A stretch of 64,000 nucleotides of DNA from Aurifilum marmelostoma (Eukaryota; Ascomycota; Sordariomycetes; Diaporthales; Cryphonectriaceae), in assembly GCA_027559495.1 (NCBI GenBank), contig JAMXSV010000028.1:2852001-2916000 (forward strand), given 5' to 3'. Of this stretch, positions 11,421-23,058 are shown piece by piece. The notes under the pieces were generated by a model. The model saw only the letters and a program-made list of their open reading frames with translations, had not been told where the DNA came from and did no database searches. How positions within the stretch are numbered: position 1 is the stretch's first letter; each line of letters begins with the position of its first letter. A program made the translations under genes and the position numbers.

Positions 11421-12156
11421 GACATGGCTGACTGTGGTCTTCGACTGGAGTCGTGGGCTGAAGACCCAAGTGGCATTTACGATGACAAGGTTGAAGGAGG
11501 GCTTGTTGTTTTCCATCCCTGTGATCGAAGGAGTCAGCTGGGATTTCTCGTTGCTTTCGACAACCGAATCTTGGGGTCACTGAAGCTGCTTACATATCCA
11601 TTGCGGCCTCTCAGCCATGTTTTTGGTTGCAGGACGATCCAATGGGGCAATAGCAGCTACGGCTCCACGGCACGTCGTCGGATCCCCGCCGTCCTTTTCG
11701 TGGTGGCGGTCAGGAAACCCGAAAAGCACGCCCTTGTCCGGGTCTACTTGCGAAGCAGAGGAGGCAGCCATCACGATACGCCGGACGTTTCTTCCATACC
11801 GGTGGACGGCCTCAAGAATGGCCACAGCGTCCTCGTTGGCCAGGGTAAAGGCCTCCCTCTCTGGTGGTGCTGTTGGGTTTATGAAAGTCGGGGGGTGATG
11901 CGCAATGTATCACGCCGGTAATGGAGTCGTCTATGGCATATTGATACTCGTCGGCTTTGGTCGTGTCCGGTACGATGATCGTCGATAACTGCGAGGTATA
12001 TTGTGGAAACACACCCTTCAGCTTGATTGCTGATGCATAACTGGGGACTGAACCTCGAATTCTGTAGCCCTTCTCCAGAAACAGCCTGACTATGGGGCCG
12101 GCGACAGGGCTACTGGCCCCGGTGATGAGAACTGACTGGTGGCCCGAGATATTCAT
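11421..12156 (-). pseudogene. Broken NAD(P)-dependent epimerase/reductase (extended SDR, Gre2/dihydroflavonol reductase type)
   Basis: Reading leftward from 12156, MNISGHQSVLITGASSPVAG begins a Rossmann fold; the TGxxxxxG motif is altered. VPDTTKADEYQYAID and VIHCASPPDF follow, as in fungal Gre2-like reductases. Near 11855-11857 the frame shifts: one G too many in GAGGGAGG. Coding resumes as EAFTLANEDAVAILEAV, VRRIVMAASSASQVDPDKG and a degraded ATKNMAERPQW where family members have the YxxxK active site. The Tyr position is no longer Tyr. A TGA at 11577-11579 follows, after which the same frame still shows family-like KPSFNLVIVNATWVFSPRLQ before further stops. The C-terminal substrate part is not recognisable. 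Frameshift, stop and active-site loss together argue for a real pseudogene rather than a single sequencing error. Confidence 0.7.
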
Positions 12157-15100
12157 ATCGGTCCAAACGGTCTATACAACCACAACGGACAAGGACAGCA
12201 TCACAAAGGGTCCTTCTGCATCTTTGGGGGGGAAACAAAAGAAGAAAAGAAGAAAAGAAAAAGTTGCTCCGGTGCTCATATTGACACTATTGTATGGTGT
12301 ACTGTATCGCGCTGGCTGACTATGTACCTTATATGGTCTATACCTAGTGCAGGGCGTCGTCTGCATGCCGACTGTACACGTTGATATGTCATGCATTCCG
12401 GTAATTAATCACTAGAATTTCTCAGTGCCTGCCTGCTCGAAACTGGCCCCTGTGCTTTCTTTGCAAGACACCGTACCATTTTCAATGATTACCGACCCTC
12501 GTCGGATCAACGGTGTCCTGATGACCACAAATATAAGCAATTCGTGTGGAGTCTGAACTGTTCCTGGAACGTGACGTCTTCATCATGGAATCCAGAGGTC
12601 TCGATCGGGTTCAAAGATCACATCCTCCGGCCTCTTTCCGCCTTTTCTTGCGTACTTAGTCAGCCTGCCAGAGTCTCATACCCCAAGAACGCATTAATCA
12701 GCAGCATCCTCGAAGCAGAGGCACAGCCATCGGGGGGGTGGAAGCGTCACACAAAGTTCCGCGAACGTGGGGTGGACATGGGATTGGGGAACGGCTTCCA
12801 AGAGCGGGACATGCTCACAGATCATCGTGAAGATGCTTGTGAGACAGACAGCCTGCCAATCATGAGATGATCTCAATCAGGGGCTCGCAAGTGCACGTAG
12901 TTGATGGTCTCCATTCTTGCAGACCTTTGTTATCCACGTCAGCGCGGAATGGGCCAGCGTCGTGTCTCCCAACTACTGCCAGCGTGACACCTCACCCACA
13001 TATTACTGACATGCAGTGGTGACTACTCATCCGAACCTGTATTTGGACAGAAGCTTCAGCGTCGCGACATTCTGAGATACTGTATGAAAGAGACTCCTAT
13101 GTAACACTGCATAGAGGTCCAGAGGACCGGCGCCAGGAAGAGTGAAAAGCTGGTCCCAGGTTTTCCTCAGTGCCTGTAGGAAATTCGTTACTACTTTGGC
13201 CGTCTCAGCGGCCGAGGGGAGAGAGCAGCCGGTAGTGCTCGGGCAAGCCTCCCCAAAGCAAACAATCTGCCGCTAATATTGCCGAGTAAATTTGTTCGAC
13301 ACTTCATAAGGCCTATCGGATGAATGGCTCGCGGGCAAAGTCAACCGTTCGTCAAGGCACATCTTGTTCGGAAATCGCACAAAAGACAAAAGACCAGGCT
13401 TGGCTATAAATAGCTGATGTCCATGAGGAGAAGCTCACCACTGCAGTGTGGGTGGTCATGACTAGCACAACACTCTAGCTTTAATGGGCCATGGTCACGG
13501 CGCATTGCATGCATGGCCTGAACGGCGCTATAGACGCAATACCACCCCACGATGTTAGAATGTATGGAGGTTGCAACCAATAGACCGTTCTCGCGATTGC
13601 CTATTTTAGGGACGCGACATCGCCGTGCCCTTCTGAGGGCTCGAATGCTGAGTGCATCATGCCTGTCATCGTCACTAGACAGTCTCTTCTTAACCCTCGG
13701 CTCCCGCTAAGCCTGTAGCCGGCATACATAGTATGTATGCACTTACAGAAATAGACGTCGTTGACGGTTGTGATGATGTGGGACTGAACACTCTGATCTG
13801 CAGCAACGATGTGAGGGTTTTGGGAATCCATAGAGCGGCACTACCTTTGAGTGGGCTTACTAAGTGTGGACTTGCCACGGTAAGTCTCATGGATTGATCC
13901 CACAACTAGAGGCCCTGAAGGGGTTGTATGGTATGCGAGCAGCCTCGAGAAGGACTGACTGGAAGCGGGCCTACCGGGCGGGCCTCTGCTTGTCTGCAGA
14001 TCGCCTCGATGGCCAGCTGCAACGATAGGTGAGGCATGGCACGGACGAGAAAAAAAAAGACCAAGAAAAGAGGGGTGGGTGTGTGCGATATTCGGGTGGC
14101 AATGGGTAGATAGGGTAGGTAGGCTTACCGCTGGGGGCGAGCATGCAACCTGCAAGCTGCAGGTGCGCCGAGCGGGAATCACGCACATCTGCAGAGTGAT
14201 TGGGCGCGTAGACAACAGAGACAACCAATCAGAGCCGAGAGACGGGTGATATCTAGTGAGGGGAACCAGGGGACAGCACACCTTAATCCCGGACGGGACA
14301 GGGAAGCCAGGGTCCTCGACAGGGCCCCGAGCTCTTTCCCCACCCACGACGTCCCATCGTGGCCCTCACAATAGCCGCCGAGGTCACCAACCAGAGCTCT
14401 GCATGAGGCCTGTCTCTGGCTGGGGGGGCTTGCTGCCCCAGCCAGAACGGGCTTGGAACTCCATCTCGTCAGCCCAATCACCTCTTTCCGCACGCTCAAC
14501 ATGGAAGTTCGGGACTGCAACGACAAGGGCCTCGATGGCGCCAAAGAGAAAACGTTGCTGTCTGGGCCGCCTCGGGAGCTTGTGTCCGTCTTGCGCAGGT
14601 CGAGAGCGAGAGGAGGCTTTGGGAGGGCGAGCGATGAGTCCTTCCAGCGTCTCTTTTCCCCTCCCTCCTCTCCTCCATCCTCATATCATACCTCACATGA
14701 ATGCGATTGTCCTCCTCTTCCCTCGATCGAGCGAGTCCAAGTCACATGGATGACCGAGTGCTCTTCTTGTGATCCATAACACTGCATATCTCGCTGTACG
14801 TGTGCCCTCTACGATTGTCTCCTCCTCTTTTCTCCCCCCCCCGCCCGCCACACACCAACCTACCCACACACACACACACACGCTGTATGTCTAAGACCGT
14901 CGAATTTGAAGCCCTTCCGGTCTACAACATAAGTCTCATCTTCTCCCCGAGATTATTTTAGCTGGACGAGCTACCACACCGGAGCAACCCCATCTGATAC
15001 AAGGGGACTTTCATCCCGCTTGGCTGGCGCCACCTGGATCACACACATTGGGCGTCTATTTCTCTCCAGGAATCGCCGGCTTATATTGGCACACTTGAGG

Positions 15101-15538
15101 TGATCGCCCTATCAGCTCGTCGAGCACCAGCTGCCGCCCTGGACCCCAGTCCTGCGTACTGGAACCTTGGCTGCTCCCGCCCGTGTCACCCTACCCCCAT
15201 GCAAGCCGCTATATCGGCACTCTCGCCCACGAGCGTCGTCGAATGAGAGTACCCCTCCTCGTCTGCTGCTTGCGACTGAAAACCATTGCCATCCCCATCC
15301 GGCGGGACCTTGGATCTTTTTCTCTCTCCTCTCGATAGCTGGCCTCCTCTCTATATCGAGTTTTCTTTTTTCTTTCTCCTGGTAGCTTGTCTCCTCGTCG
15401 CATCATCATCATCATCAGACTGCTTTCTGAAGAAGTCGACGAGCTCATCACCTTCCTTGTTCTCTATAAGTCACCGTCTGGGTATTTTCTTTCCTCATTT
15501 CATCATATAACGGCATCTCGTCACACCATATCCACGCC
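12157..15538. other. Gene-poor region, 3.4 kb
   Basis: No gene I can support. A minus-strand open stretch at about 13022-13280 has protein-like composition but no ATG and no recognised domain. A perfect 10-bp hairpin lies at 14416-14445. A CA repeat of about 8 units ends at 14881, and a short CAT repeat lies near 15403-15417. The last several hundred bases are pyrimidine-rich and are probably the leader of the membrane-protein gene at 15539. Confidence 0.5.
14416..14445. repeat. Perfect 10-bp inverted repeat (hairpin)
   Basis: CTGGCTGGGG (14416-14425) pairs exactly with CCCCAGCCAG (14436-14445) around a 10-nt loop. No run of T follows, and there is no adjacent gene end. Function unknown; it may be chance. 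Confidence 0.6.
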
Positions 15539-17292
15539 ATGGCGATCAACAACGACGACAAGAAGCGACCGGCCGCTCTGAATCTCGAGACTCGCCGCAA
15601 AGACTCGTCAGATTCCACATCATCCACATCATCACTAGGCAAGCCGCCAAGGACACCGCGGTTTGCCGAGGCCACTAGCATCCACTCACCAATCGAGGCA
15701 CAAGGGGACAAGAACGTGTTCCCTCAGTCACAGCCAGGGGATATTGGCTTCGGATATATCAACAGCAACTCTGAATCCGTCACAATGCCAATGAGCCCGA
15801 GGTCACCGCTCAAGAGTGCCATGAAGGCACCGGGAACACCAGGGCGTGGTCTCAACCCGCTCAGCCCGACGTTCAGGGAGGAGCAGGTCCTGGAGAAGAG
15901 AGAAGCATCGACGGACATCGAGCAGGCAAAGGATCTGGTACGAGCCGCCCCACCCGGACGACCACATCTTCCTTGAGAGATGATGATGATTGAGCAGCTG
16001 CTAACCTCGGGTGTGTAGAAAGTCAAAACCAGAGTACGCATGGCCAAGTTCGCGCTCCGTGGCGTCAACTTCAGCTGCAGTCTTATCGTGCTTGCTATGC
16101 TGTCATCAACCTTCAGCATCTTCAATGCCACCAAGGAGCTCACAGCCAAGAACGGCCTCCCGGCATGGGCTGCCAACACCAACATCACGCCCCAGATCCT
16201 GACTCTCGTCTCCGCATGTATCTCCCTGTCCCTCTGCATCCTCGTCTTCATCGGGTACACCCGTGGAGGCCACAGGAGGGCAGAGAAGGTCGGCGTCTAC
16301 TACACCCTCTTCGCCGTCGGCTGGTTCATCTTCAGCATGGCCATCTGGGTGACCAGCATCATCATCCTGCAGCACGCCAAGAACAGCAGCGACAACAAGG
16401 ACCTGTGGGGTTGGTCGTGCAACAACAACCTCCGTCATGAGCTCTTCAACAACCAGGTGGACTATGCGCTTGTGTGCAGACTTCAGGTAAGAAATTTCTA
16501 TGGAACGCGCGGAGGGGAGGGGGGGGGGAGATAAGAGAGCGCGCGTTGCTTGGCCTCCGGAGCTGTCTCCTGCCGGCGAACATGAATGCTAACGCGCAGA
16601 CAAAACAGAACTGGTCCCTCGTCTGCATGATCATCGAGGTCGTCATCGAGGCCATCTCCATCACCCTCTACTCGATCGTCTTCTACAGGTACTACAGCAA
16701 GCGCCGCCTCATGAAGTCCATGGACATGCGCGACAAGGCCCGCTCCGATCTCTATCTTGCCCAGCTCCGGTCGCAGTCTGCACCCAACACCCCTGGCTTC
16801 GGCCCCAAGTCGCCGTCCTTCTCGTCTGTGTACGGCCCCAAGTCTCCTGGCGCGTACTCACAGCAGGCCCTGTCTCCTCGCTTCCCTCCGCCGACTGCCT
16901 ACCGCTCTCTCGGGGACATTGAGGAGTCCGGTGCCTCGCCCTTCACCCCTGGCGGCAAGCACATCCCCGAGCCCCAGAGCAGCTTTGCCTCGATGGCCAA
17001 CGCCAGGGGTGCCGCCACGCCGTTCAAGCTGCAGGCGCCGCCGTCCAAGGCGCCCTCGGCCACAAGGAAGCCTGGCCTGTCGCCTGTCGAGGCGTCGCCC
17101 ATCGAGAGGTTCTCACCCGTGCAAAGGCCGCAGCAGCAGCCCGAGGTCTCGGCTGTCAACGTCAATGAGCAGGGCCACGGCCCTGTCGCGGCGGAGGAGC
17201 CAGTATACGACGCCGTGCCAATCCCGGGCGCGTATGCCGGTCAGGCAATCAAGAGCCCACCTCCTGCACAGACGAGTTTCCACGGGAGGTAG
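15539..17292 (+). CDS. Four-TM MARVEL-like membrane protein with long cytosolic tails
   Basis: Three exons, 15539-15937, 16019-16486 and 16600-17292 (introns GTACGA..TAG and GTAAGA..CAG), encode 519 aa. Residues 1 to about 133 are hydrophilic and Ser/Pro-rich (MPMSPRSPLKSAMKAPGTPG). Four hydrophobic segments follow at about 144-165, 194-214, 225-252 and 293-320, spaced like a MARVEL domain, with Cys in the last loop (WSCNNN, LVCRLQ). The C-terminal 200 residues are Pro/Ser/Gln-rich with repeated GPKSP motifs, plausible kinase or SH3 targets. I recognise the architecture from filamentous ascomycetes but no proven function. A role in plasma-membrane organisation or cell fusion would be speculation. 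Intron 2 contains a G-rich run. Confidence 0.8.
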
Positions 17293-18787
17293 AGAAGAGC
17301 AAGGTCTACGACCTCATCTTCTCTTTTCTCTTTTTTTCCTTTGTACTGGTGACCGCAGCAGCTGTGCTGGATGAGCTGAGTGAGACTATACCATGGGCGT
17401 TGGGGTTGGACAAATTCTCACGAGACCGTTATACCGATTGCTTTTTTCTTACAAGGGACACATTGCAAGGAACGATGTATCTACCGTTCACTTTGAGAGT
17501 AATTTTCGATTCAAGGGTGAGGCGGGCTGTAACCCAGTTCGCACTGTATGTACAAGGAGGACATTTTTTAGTCTACTTAGAGAGTAATGACAATCAAAGC
17601 TTGTCCTCTCTACTACATGTTCAGTACTATTCGCACTCGTGAGACTGTCTCGCTGGAGGAAGAAACAAGGCGTAGTCTAGGCGTCCCCCAGTGAGGGGCT
17701 TTGAAATCGAAGCGCTACGTGTCGAGACCTGTTTCCCTTTTTGTCTTCTCGCCTGACCCGGGCGCTAGGAGAGTAACAAGGAGCACCCGTTTAGGTGGTG
17801 TCTCATTTCGGACTCTCACACATCATGAGACTGGTTCGAGGTCCCGATCTGGAATGTCAAGGTGGGTATAGTTATCAGCGTTTGGCTCTGCAGGGTGAGG
17901 CGGGCAAGGGGGTTGGTTGGTAGCATGTTTCTGGGAACTGAGGTCATAGTGGCACACTGCATGGGTTCTGAATTTTCTTCGACCTTGGGTCTGAGAATGG
18001 GAGTAGGATATAAATTGGGGTGTTATGAAAACGGGACCCCTTGATCTTGCTTTGGAGAATTGGGATGCAAGAGGGTTGCCGGGCCTGGTCGGAACAACCA
18101 AAGCCATTGCTTGCCTGCTGCGTTGGGGGGGATTTTGCTCTTGGTAAGGGGGGATTGCATAATGTTCATTGAATAGCAGGCATACAGTACAAAATCGTTA
18201 CAATGCATTTATGAAGGCCGATTAGCAGAAGCAACTGTGTAGTATACTAAGTAAGTTCTGAAGTCTAGACTTAGGGCGGCGCAGCTGCAGCCCAGAGTAA
18301 GTACTGTAGTAGTAGTCTCTTCTTCACCATAGCTAACTGCACTGCTGTGTCACCACTCCGACCTAACACAAACCGTCGATCTACTCTAATTTTGACATGA
18401 TATCATAGTAGAACAAAGGCATCACAAGAATTATCCAAGACCAAGGAAGGAAAAGAAAAAAGAGCAAAAAGAAAAAATGTTGGCTGGACGATATTGCAAT
18501 ATCACACCTTCATGTGAATCCTTCAAGGGTCCTATTATTTCAGACGAGGGGCCCAGCAGACCGCTGTGATTTGGCCCAGGCCCCTGAGAGGGAAGCCCCA
18601 CCAACGTCACCGCCCGACTCGACTTTCAAGCTGGCCTTCTTCACCGGATCAGGGTCCTCAAGTATTTATACTCCAGCTCCTCAACTCTAAGCCTTCCTCC
18701 ACGCAGCCTGCAGACAGTTTCGAAATACCTCCTTGAAGAGCAAGACAAGATCAAACAGCCCAATCTTCTACGAACCTACAAACCAAA
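17293..18787. other. Intergenic region
   Basis: 3' flank of the MARVEL-like gene, then the promoter of UMP-CMP kinase. No supported gene. The stretch from about 18640 to 18787 is likely the kinase core promoter and leader (AGTATTTATACTCC near 18660 is TATA-like). Confidence 0.55.
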
Positions 18788-19528
18788 ATGCCTATCTCAG
18801 ACGCAACAGGTAAGGCTCGCCCTCCTCCCTCCCCCCCCCCCCCTCAACCCACAACGGAAACCCACACTTCTCCCTACACCACCTTGATTCCTCCCAAGTC
18901 CCTTCCTCCACGCTGACCAGTCGTCTCTTTTACCCTATTCCTCTTAGTGATCTTCGTCCTCGGCGGCCCAGGCGCCGGCAAGGGCACGCAATGCTCCCGC
19001 CTCGTCTCCCGCTACGGCTTCACCCACCTCTCGGCCGGCGACCTCCTGCGCGCCGAGCAGGACCGGCCCGGCTCGCAGTACGGCCAGCTGATCAAGGACT
19101 ACATCAAGGAGGGCAAGATCGTGCCCATGGAGGTGACCATCGCCCTGCTGGAGAACGCCATGAAGGACGCCGGCGGCAACCCCGGCTCCAAGCGCCGCTT
19201 CCTCATCGACGGCTTCCCCCGGAAGCTCGACCAGGCCCTCAAGTTCGAGGAGTCCGTCTGCGCCGCCGAGTTCGTCCTCTTCTACGACTGCCCCGAGGCC
19301 ACCATGGAGTCCCGCCTGCTCGAGCGCGGCAAGACCAGCGGCCGCGCAGATGACAACGAGGAGTCCATCCGCAAGCGGTTCAGGACTTTTGTCGAGACTA
19401 GCATGCCTGTCGTTGAGTACTACGAGAAGCAGGGCCGCGTCGTCAAGATCGATGCCACCCCCGAGCCGGCAGAGGTCGAGGCCAAGACGAGAGAGGCACT
19501 GGTGGCGAGACTCGGTGAGGGGTTCTAA
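18788..19528 (+). CDS. URA6: UMP-CMP kinase (uridylate kinase, URA6 type)
   Basis: A 22-nt first exon (18788-18809, MPISDAT) joins exon 2 (18948-19528), intron GTAAGG..TAG of 138 nt, giving 200 aa. It phosphorylates UMP and CMP with ATP in pyrimidine nucleotide synthesis. Visible: P-loop GGPGAGKGT (13-21), NMP-binding SAGDLLRAE, IDGFPRKLDQ, and the short LID ERGKTSGRADDNEES with catalytic arginines. The short LID separates it from long-form adenylate kinases. Length is typical of eukaryotic short-form kinases. The tiny first exon is needed because exon 2 opens inside the first beta strand (VIFVLGG) without an ATG. Confidence 0.95.
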
Positions 19529-20007
19529 GGGGATCGCTCGCGAGCTCCCGAGGGGGTGGCGGTGGAGGAGGAGGAGGAGGAGGTGGTGGAATATGCATAT
19601 ACTAAGCTGGTTGTGTTGATTGATCGGCTCTGCTGCGTATACAAGAAGGAGACAGGGGCGGAGTGGGAGGCACAGATGAACAAAGATACACCAAGAAGTC
19701 TGCTGATGCCAAGGTTATAATTCTTCTCTTTTTCTATGATCCTGTCACGGCACGGGATAAACAAACATACATACACTGGGATATCCGATAGAGCGTCGAA
19801 CACACCTTGTTCGCAAATGCAATTTTCTTATTCCGAAGCATTTTTTCCCTTTGCTCTATCCTCCCAACGCCAGGACCCAGAACCTGCTCTGCTCCAGGTG
19901 ATTACTTTGTGATGGTCCGGTCATTTACCAGAGGGAGGAGGCGTGTCTCTCCCCCCTCTGGTTTACAGATCTCCTGCGCCCTGCTGTACGCCCACCTCTC
20001 TATCTCT
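19529..20007. other. Convergent intergenic region
   Basis: 3' flanks of URA6 (+) and eIF3m (-). It contains a GGA-triplet repeat (about 19564-19583) just after the URA6 stop. No gene seen. Confidence 0.6.
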
Positions 20008-21285
20008 CTAGTCGTCATTGTCGTTCCTCGGCCTGCGCCCGCCACGTCCATGAGGGGGACCGTCGCTGATCCCCGCACCCGCAAGCTTCTTCTCCAGCTC
20101 CTGCTGCTGCCTCTCCTTCGCTTTCTCCGCCTCCAACTGCTGAACCCTGAGCACAGTGTGGACGTGGCCTATCGTGGTCTTCCACACGTCAATGCGCGAC
20201 TGCAGCTCACGCCACTGCTTGTCGCTGAAGACGCGGTAGATGGTCTTGTGGACCTTGAACACCCGATCCCGTTGCGACATACGGCCCTCGACCAGCTGTG
20301 CGCGGATCACATCGATGATCCAGAGCTCAACCTCCTCCGGGGGAACCTGCAGACCCTTTGCGATCACGTCGTAGGGGATCTCACGGTCTTGGTGCGATGC
20401 GGCCAGGCTGGCGAACGTCAGCAGCCGCATCTTGGTCTCCAGGGTCTTGTCGTCCAGCTTCTCCTTCTCCAGGAAGCCCTCGTGCTCGAGCTTGAAGTCC
20501 TTGAAGTCCTCCAGGTCCTGCTCCGCAAAGATGTCAAGCAGCTGCGCGTAGACGGGGTGTGTGTCCGCCAGCGACTGGACAGGCGCCAGCGCCCGCAGGC
20601 CCTGGAAGTCATAAGCCCAGGGGCGCTCGATGACGAGGATCATCTTGAGCGCGCGCAGAGACAGCTTCTGGGCGTCCTCAGAGGAGCTGTCATCGGTGTC
20701 GAAGGTTCGGAGCGCTTCCAGCAGGTGCTCGTATGCTATCTTGTTCTCGTCGGCGGCCTCTGCTGCGTCGGCAATCTCCACGTATAGTCTCTGCCTGCCC
20801 TCCTCGTCGGTGCCCCATGCCTCGAGCCAGCCTGGCACGTTCTTCAGGGCAGGCTTGATGGTGTCGAACATGTTGTTCATCTTGACAAAGCGAACAATCT
20901 GGAGGAAGACGTTGAACCGTACTGGGTCATCCTTGCTGAGGAGGTTGAAGACGGTCGACAGGCTGCCAAGGGCGAGGTCGCGGCCGTTGACGGGGGAGGA
21001 GGTGATGGGCTTTGTGAGGTTGGAGCAGATGGGCTGCAGGTGCTTCTTGGGGTCCTTGGAATAGTTGATGACGGCGAAGATCAGCAGGTTGTACGCAGGG
21101 CCAATCTCCTTCTCTGGTGCAGAGTTCAAGACAGATGAGGCCTTGACGATGGCGGCAAGCGCATCTTCGGTCTGGCCCTTCTCAATCAGAGGCCGGATCT
21201 CGTCGCCGGCCTTGACATAGTCGGCGATCTCTTGCAGGATGTCGTTGGTGCTGCCATCGACGAAAACCAGACCACGAGGCGCCAT
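20008..21285 (-). CDS. Translation initiation factor eIF3 subunit M (PCI domain)
   Basis: A single exon from ATG at 21285 to the stop at 20008 gives 425 aa. eIF3m is a PCI-domain subunit of the eIF3 scaffold that binds the 40S ribosome; budding yeast lacks it and filamentous fungi have it. Visible: N-terminal FVDGSTNDILQEIADYV, helical repeats through the middle (NVPGWLEAWGT), and a PCI winged-helix region about 230-370 (LTFASLAASHQDREIPYDVI, VELWIIDVIRAQLVEGRMSQ). The tail is Gly/Arg/Asp-rich (GRGGRRPRNDNDD). I chose MAPRGLVFVDG because it matches where family members begin. The same frame stays open upstream with another ATG at 21615, but that part is not family-like. Confidence 0.93.
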   Translation of the reverse strand: MAPRGLVFVDGSTNDILQEIADYVKAGDEIRPLIEKGQTEDALAAIVKASSVLNSAPEKEIGPAYNLLIFAVINYSKDPKKHLQPICSNLTKPITSSPVNGRDLALGSLSTVFNLLSKDDPVRFNVFLQIVRFVKMNNMFDTIKPALKNVPGWLEAWGTDEEGRQRLYVEIADAAEAADENKIAYEHLLEALRTFDTDDSSSEDAQKLSLRALKMILVIERPWAYDFQGLRALAPVQSLADTHPVYAQLLDIFAEQDLEDFKDFKLEHEGFLEKEKLDDKTLETKMRLLTFASLAASHQDREIPYDVIAKGLQVPPEEVELWIIDVIRAQLVEGRMSQRDRVFKVHKTIYRVFSDKQWRELQSRIDVWKTTIGHVHTVLRVQQLEAEKAKERQQQELEKKLAGAGISDGPPHGRGGRRPRNDNDD

Positions 21286-23058
21286 GTTGGGCAGAGGTGA
21301 TCTTGTGAAGCTGGGTGTCTCGAATCCGAGTTGAGTTGTGAACGGGAGAGGGAGGGCGGCGAAGGGAGGAGAAGGTACAAGGCCAACCCGTTGGTATTGT
21401 TTGTCGGTCCTTGGGAGTGGGTGGTTGCAGAGGAAAGGTTCTTTGACCCTCCGATTCAACAGACCCCACCAGAACGCTCGTGCTTGCCAGTCTTTGATGG
21501 CTGACTGGCACGCCCTCAACTTTGGGTCGCGCCCTCTGCTAAGAAATTTCTCAGTTGGTGGGCGCGGGGAGTTGTGGCTGGGTAACGCGCTAGCCAGGGG
21601 ATCGGGTGGGCCCATCTGTGGCGCACCACTTTTGCTGCAGATGTGCTGTGGCAGCTGAAGCTGGAGCTGGATTTGGACCCTAAAGCCGCCATGCTCAACA
21701 CCTGTGCGACGGTCTGAACGGCCTGCAACAAGCAAAGCTCGGTTACACCTGAACCTTTTTCTTTTCTTTTCTCTTTTTTCCGTCTTACTTCTCTTGATCT
21801 CTACCTCCCTTTCCACTCGATCTTAGGAGACAAGATAATCACTAAATACTCACACAAATGACATATTTACTTGTCTCTGGCACAGTCTTTCGAGCTTTTG
21901 GGCGAGTGACCTCCGGCCTAAGCCTGAGACCCCCTGGAACAGTCCTGCAGCCTCGCCGAGCATATGTACCAATAATCTTCATTGTTGGCGTTGCATCTGG
22001 CACAAGAGCACCACGATCGTAGTATCTGTTTGAGAGGGAAGCTCCAGGCTGCATCGCATCTTGCCAAGAAACATGCGTCTGGGTCATTCCCCATGGCCTT
22101 TTTCGGGAGAGATCTGAGTTGCCAGAAACATGGAAATGCATCACCTGAAGCAACCAGCTACTTGGGCATGACCCTGGGCTGGGTTCTTGGAATACAGCAC
22201 CGCTGCTGCGCACTGCGGTGTTGGACAGGGAAAGAACAAGCCTCTCCGTACTAGTAGAAGCAGAATATATTTGAGAAACAGATATACCTCTTGCTGTTTG
22301 GCGTCGTTCACCGAGAGAAGAACAGTCACCTTATCCTGTCATGAGGACTGGACAAGGCTGCCATGTCCCACCGAGGCCGGCAGCAGCAGAAATCGTCCAG
22401 CAATTACGCAGCAGGCGCGGGCTACTCGTGGTTAGCTCTGCGCAAGTCACACCTGTCTCAGAAGAGACGACGGCTCGCAGGTAGCCATCAGGTGGAACTG
22501 ATCGTGTTATTCCTCTTCAGGTCCGCAAACTTCCTCGATTCGAGTGGTCTGGTCGTGAGGAACCCTGCAGGTGATGTCAATCGAGTCATCCGGCCCATTA
22601 ACACCCCTGAGCCCTGGACCCTCGCCTATCCCTGCTGCACCTGCCTCCGCCCGAGTCCAAGGAAAAGAGGGGACTGACCACCAGGTCTGACCACTGAGTC
22701 TGCCTACCCAGCAGCGCCATTCAGCCCTGGAGGCCCAGCGCAGGCTCGCTGAATCCCGTCCTCTCCAGCATGCTGGACCTCGATCGCCGTTCAGATTCTG
22801 ATGAGGTCCCTTGACTGACATCAGTCCTCTGCTAAACTCCACACCCCAGAGCTTCCCACGCGATTCTCTTTTTACCTGACCTCACCACGCTCGCGTACCT
22901 CGCACCTGGTTTTAAGCAGCCCTCGTCCACTTCCTCCAATAGCTCCAGGCTGAACCTCTCCGCCCCCGGCTCTTGCACCGTAAACTGCCCCGTCTCCCAC
23001 CTTGCTCATCCATTTCTCTGTGAGGGATCCTCAGTGACTGCCTGATACTGCCGCCACC
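21286..23058. other. Divergent promoter region, eIF3m / checkpoint kinase
   Basis: 1.8 kb between divergent genes. No supported gene. The left part is the eIF3m leader (open in frame to 21816); the last few hundred bases before 23059 are C/T-rich and end in a strong CCGCCACCATGG start context for the kinase. Confidence 0.55.

Noticed and set aside
14179..14880. Overlapping frames of 100-165 codons on both strands around 14.2-14.8 kb
   Set aside because: Several frames are open at once because the DNA is GC-rich; none has a domain, and there are no consistent splice or start signals.
16106..16440. Antisense frame over the MARVEL-like gene
   Set aside because: Complement of a membrane-segment-coding exon; no independent evidence.
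17828..17850. GGTTCGAGGTCCC as a tRNA B box
   Set aside because: No matching A box or cloverleaf upstream at proper spacing.
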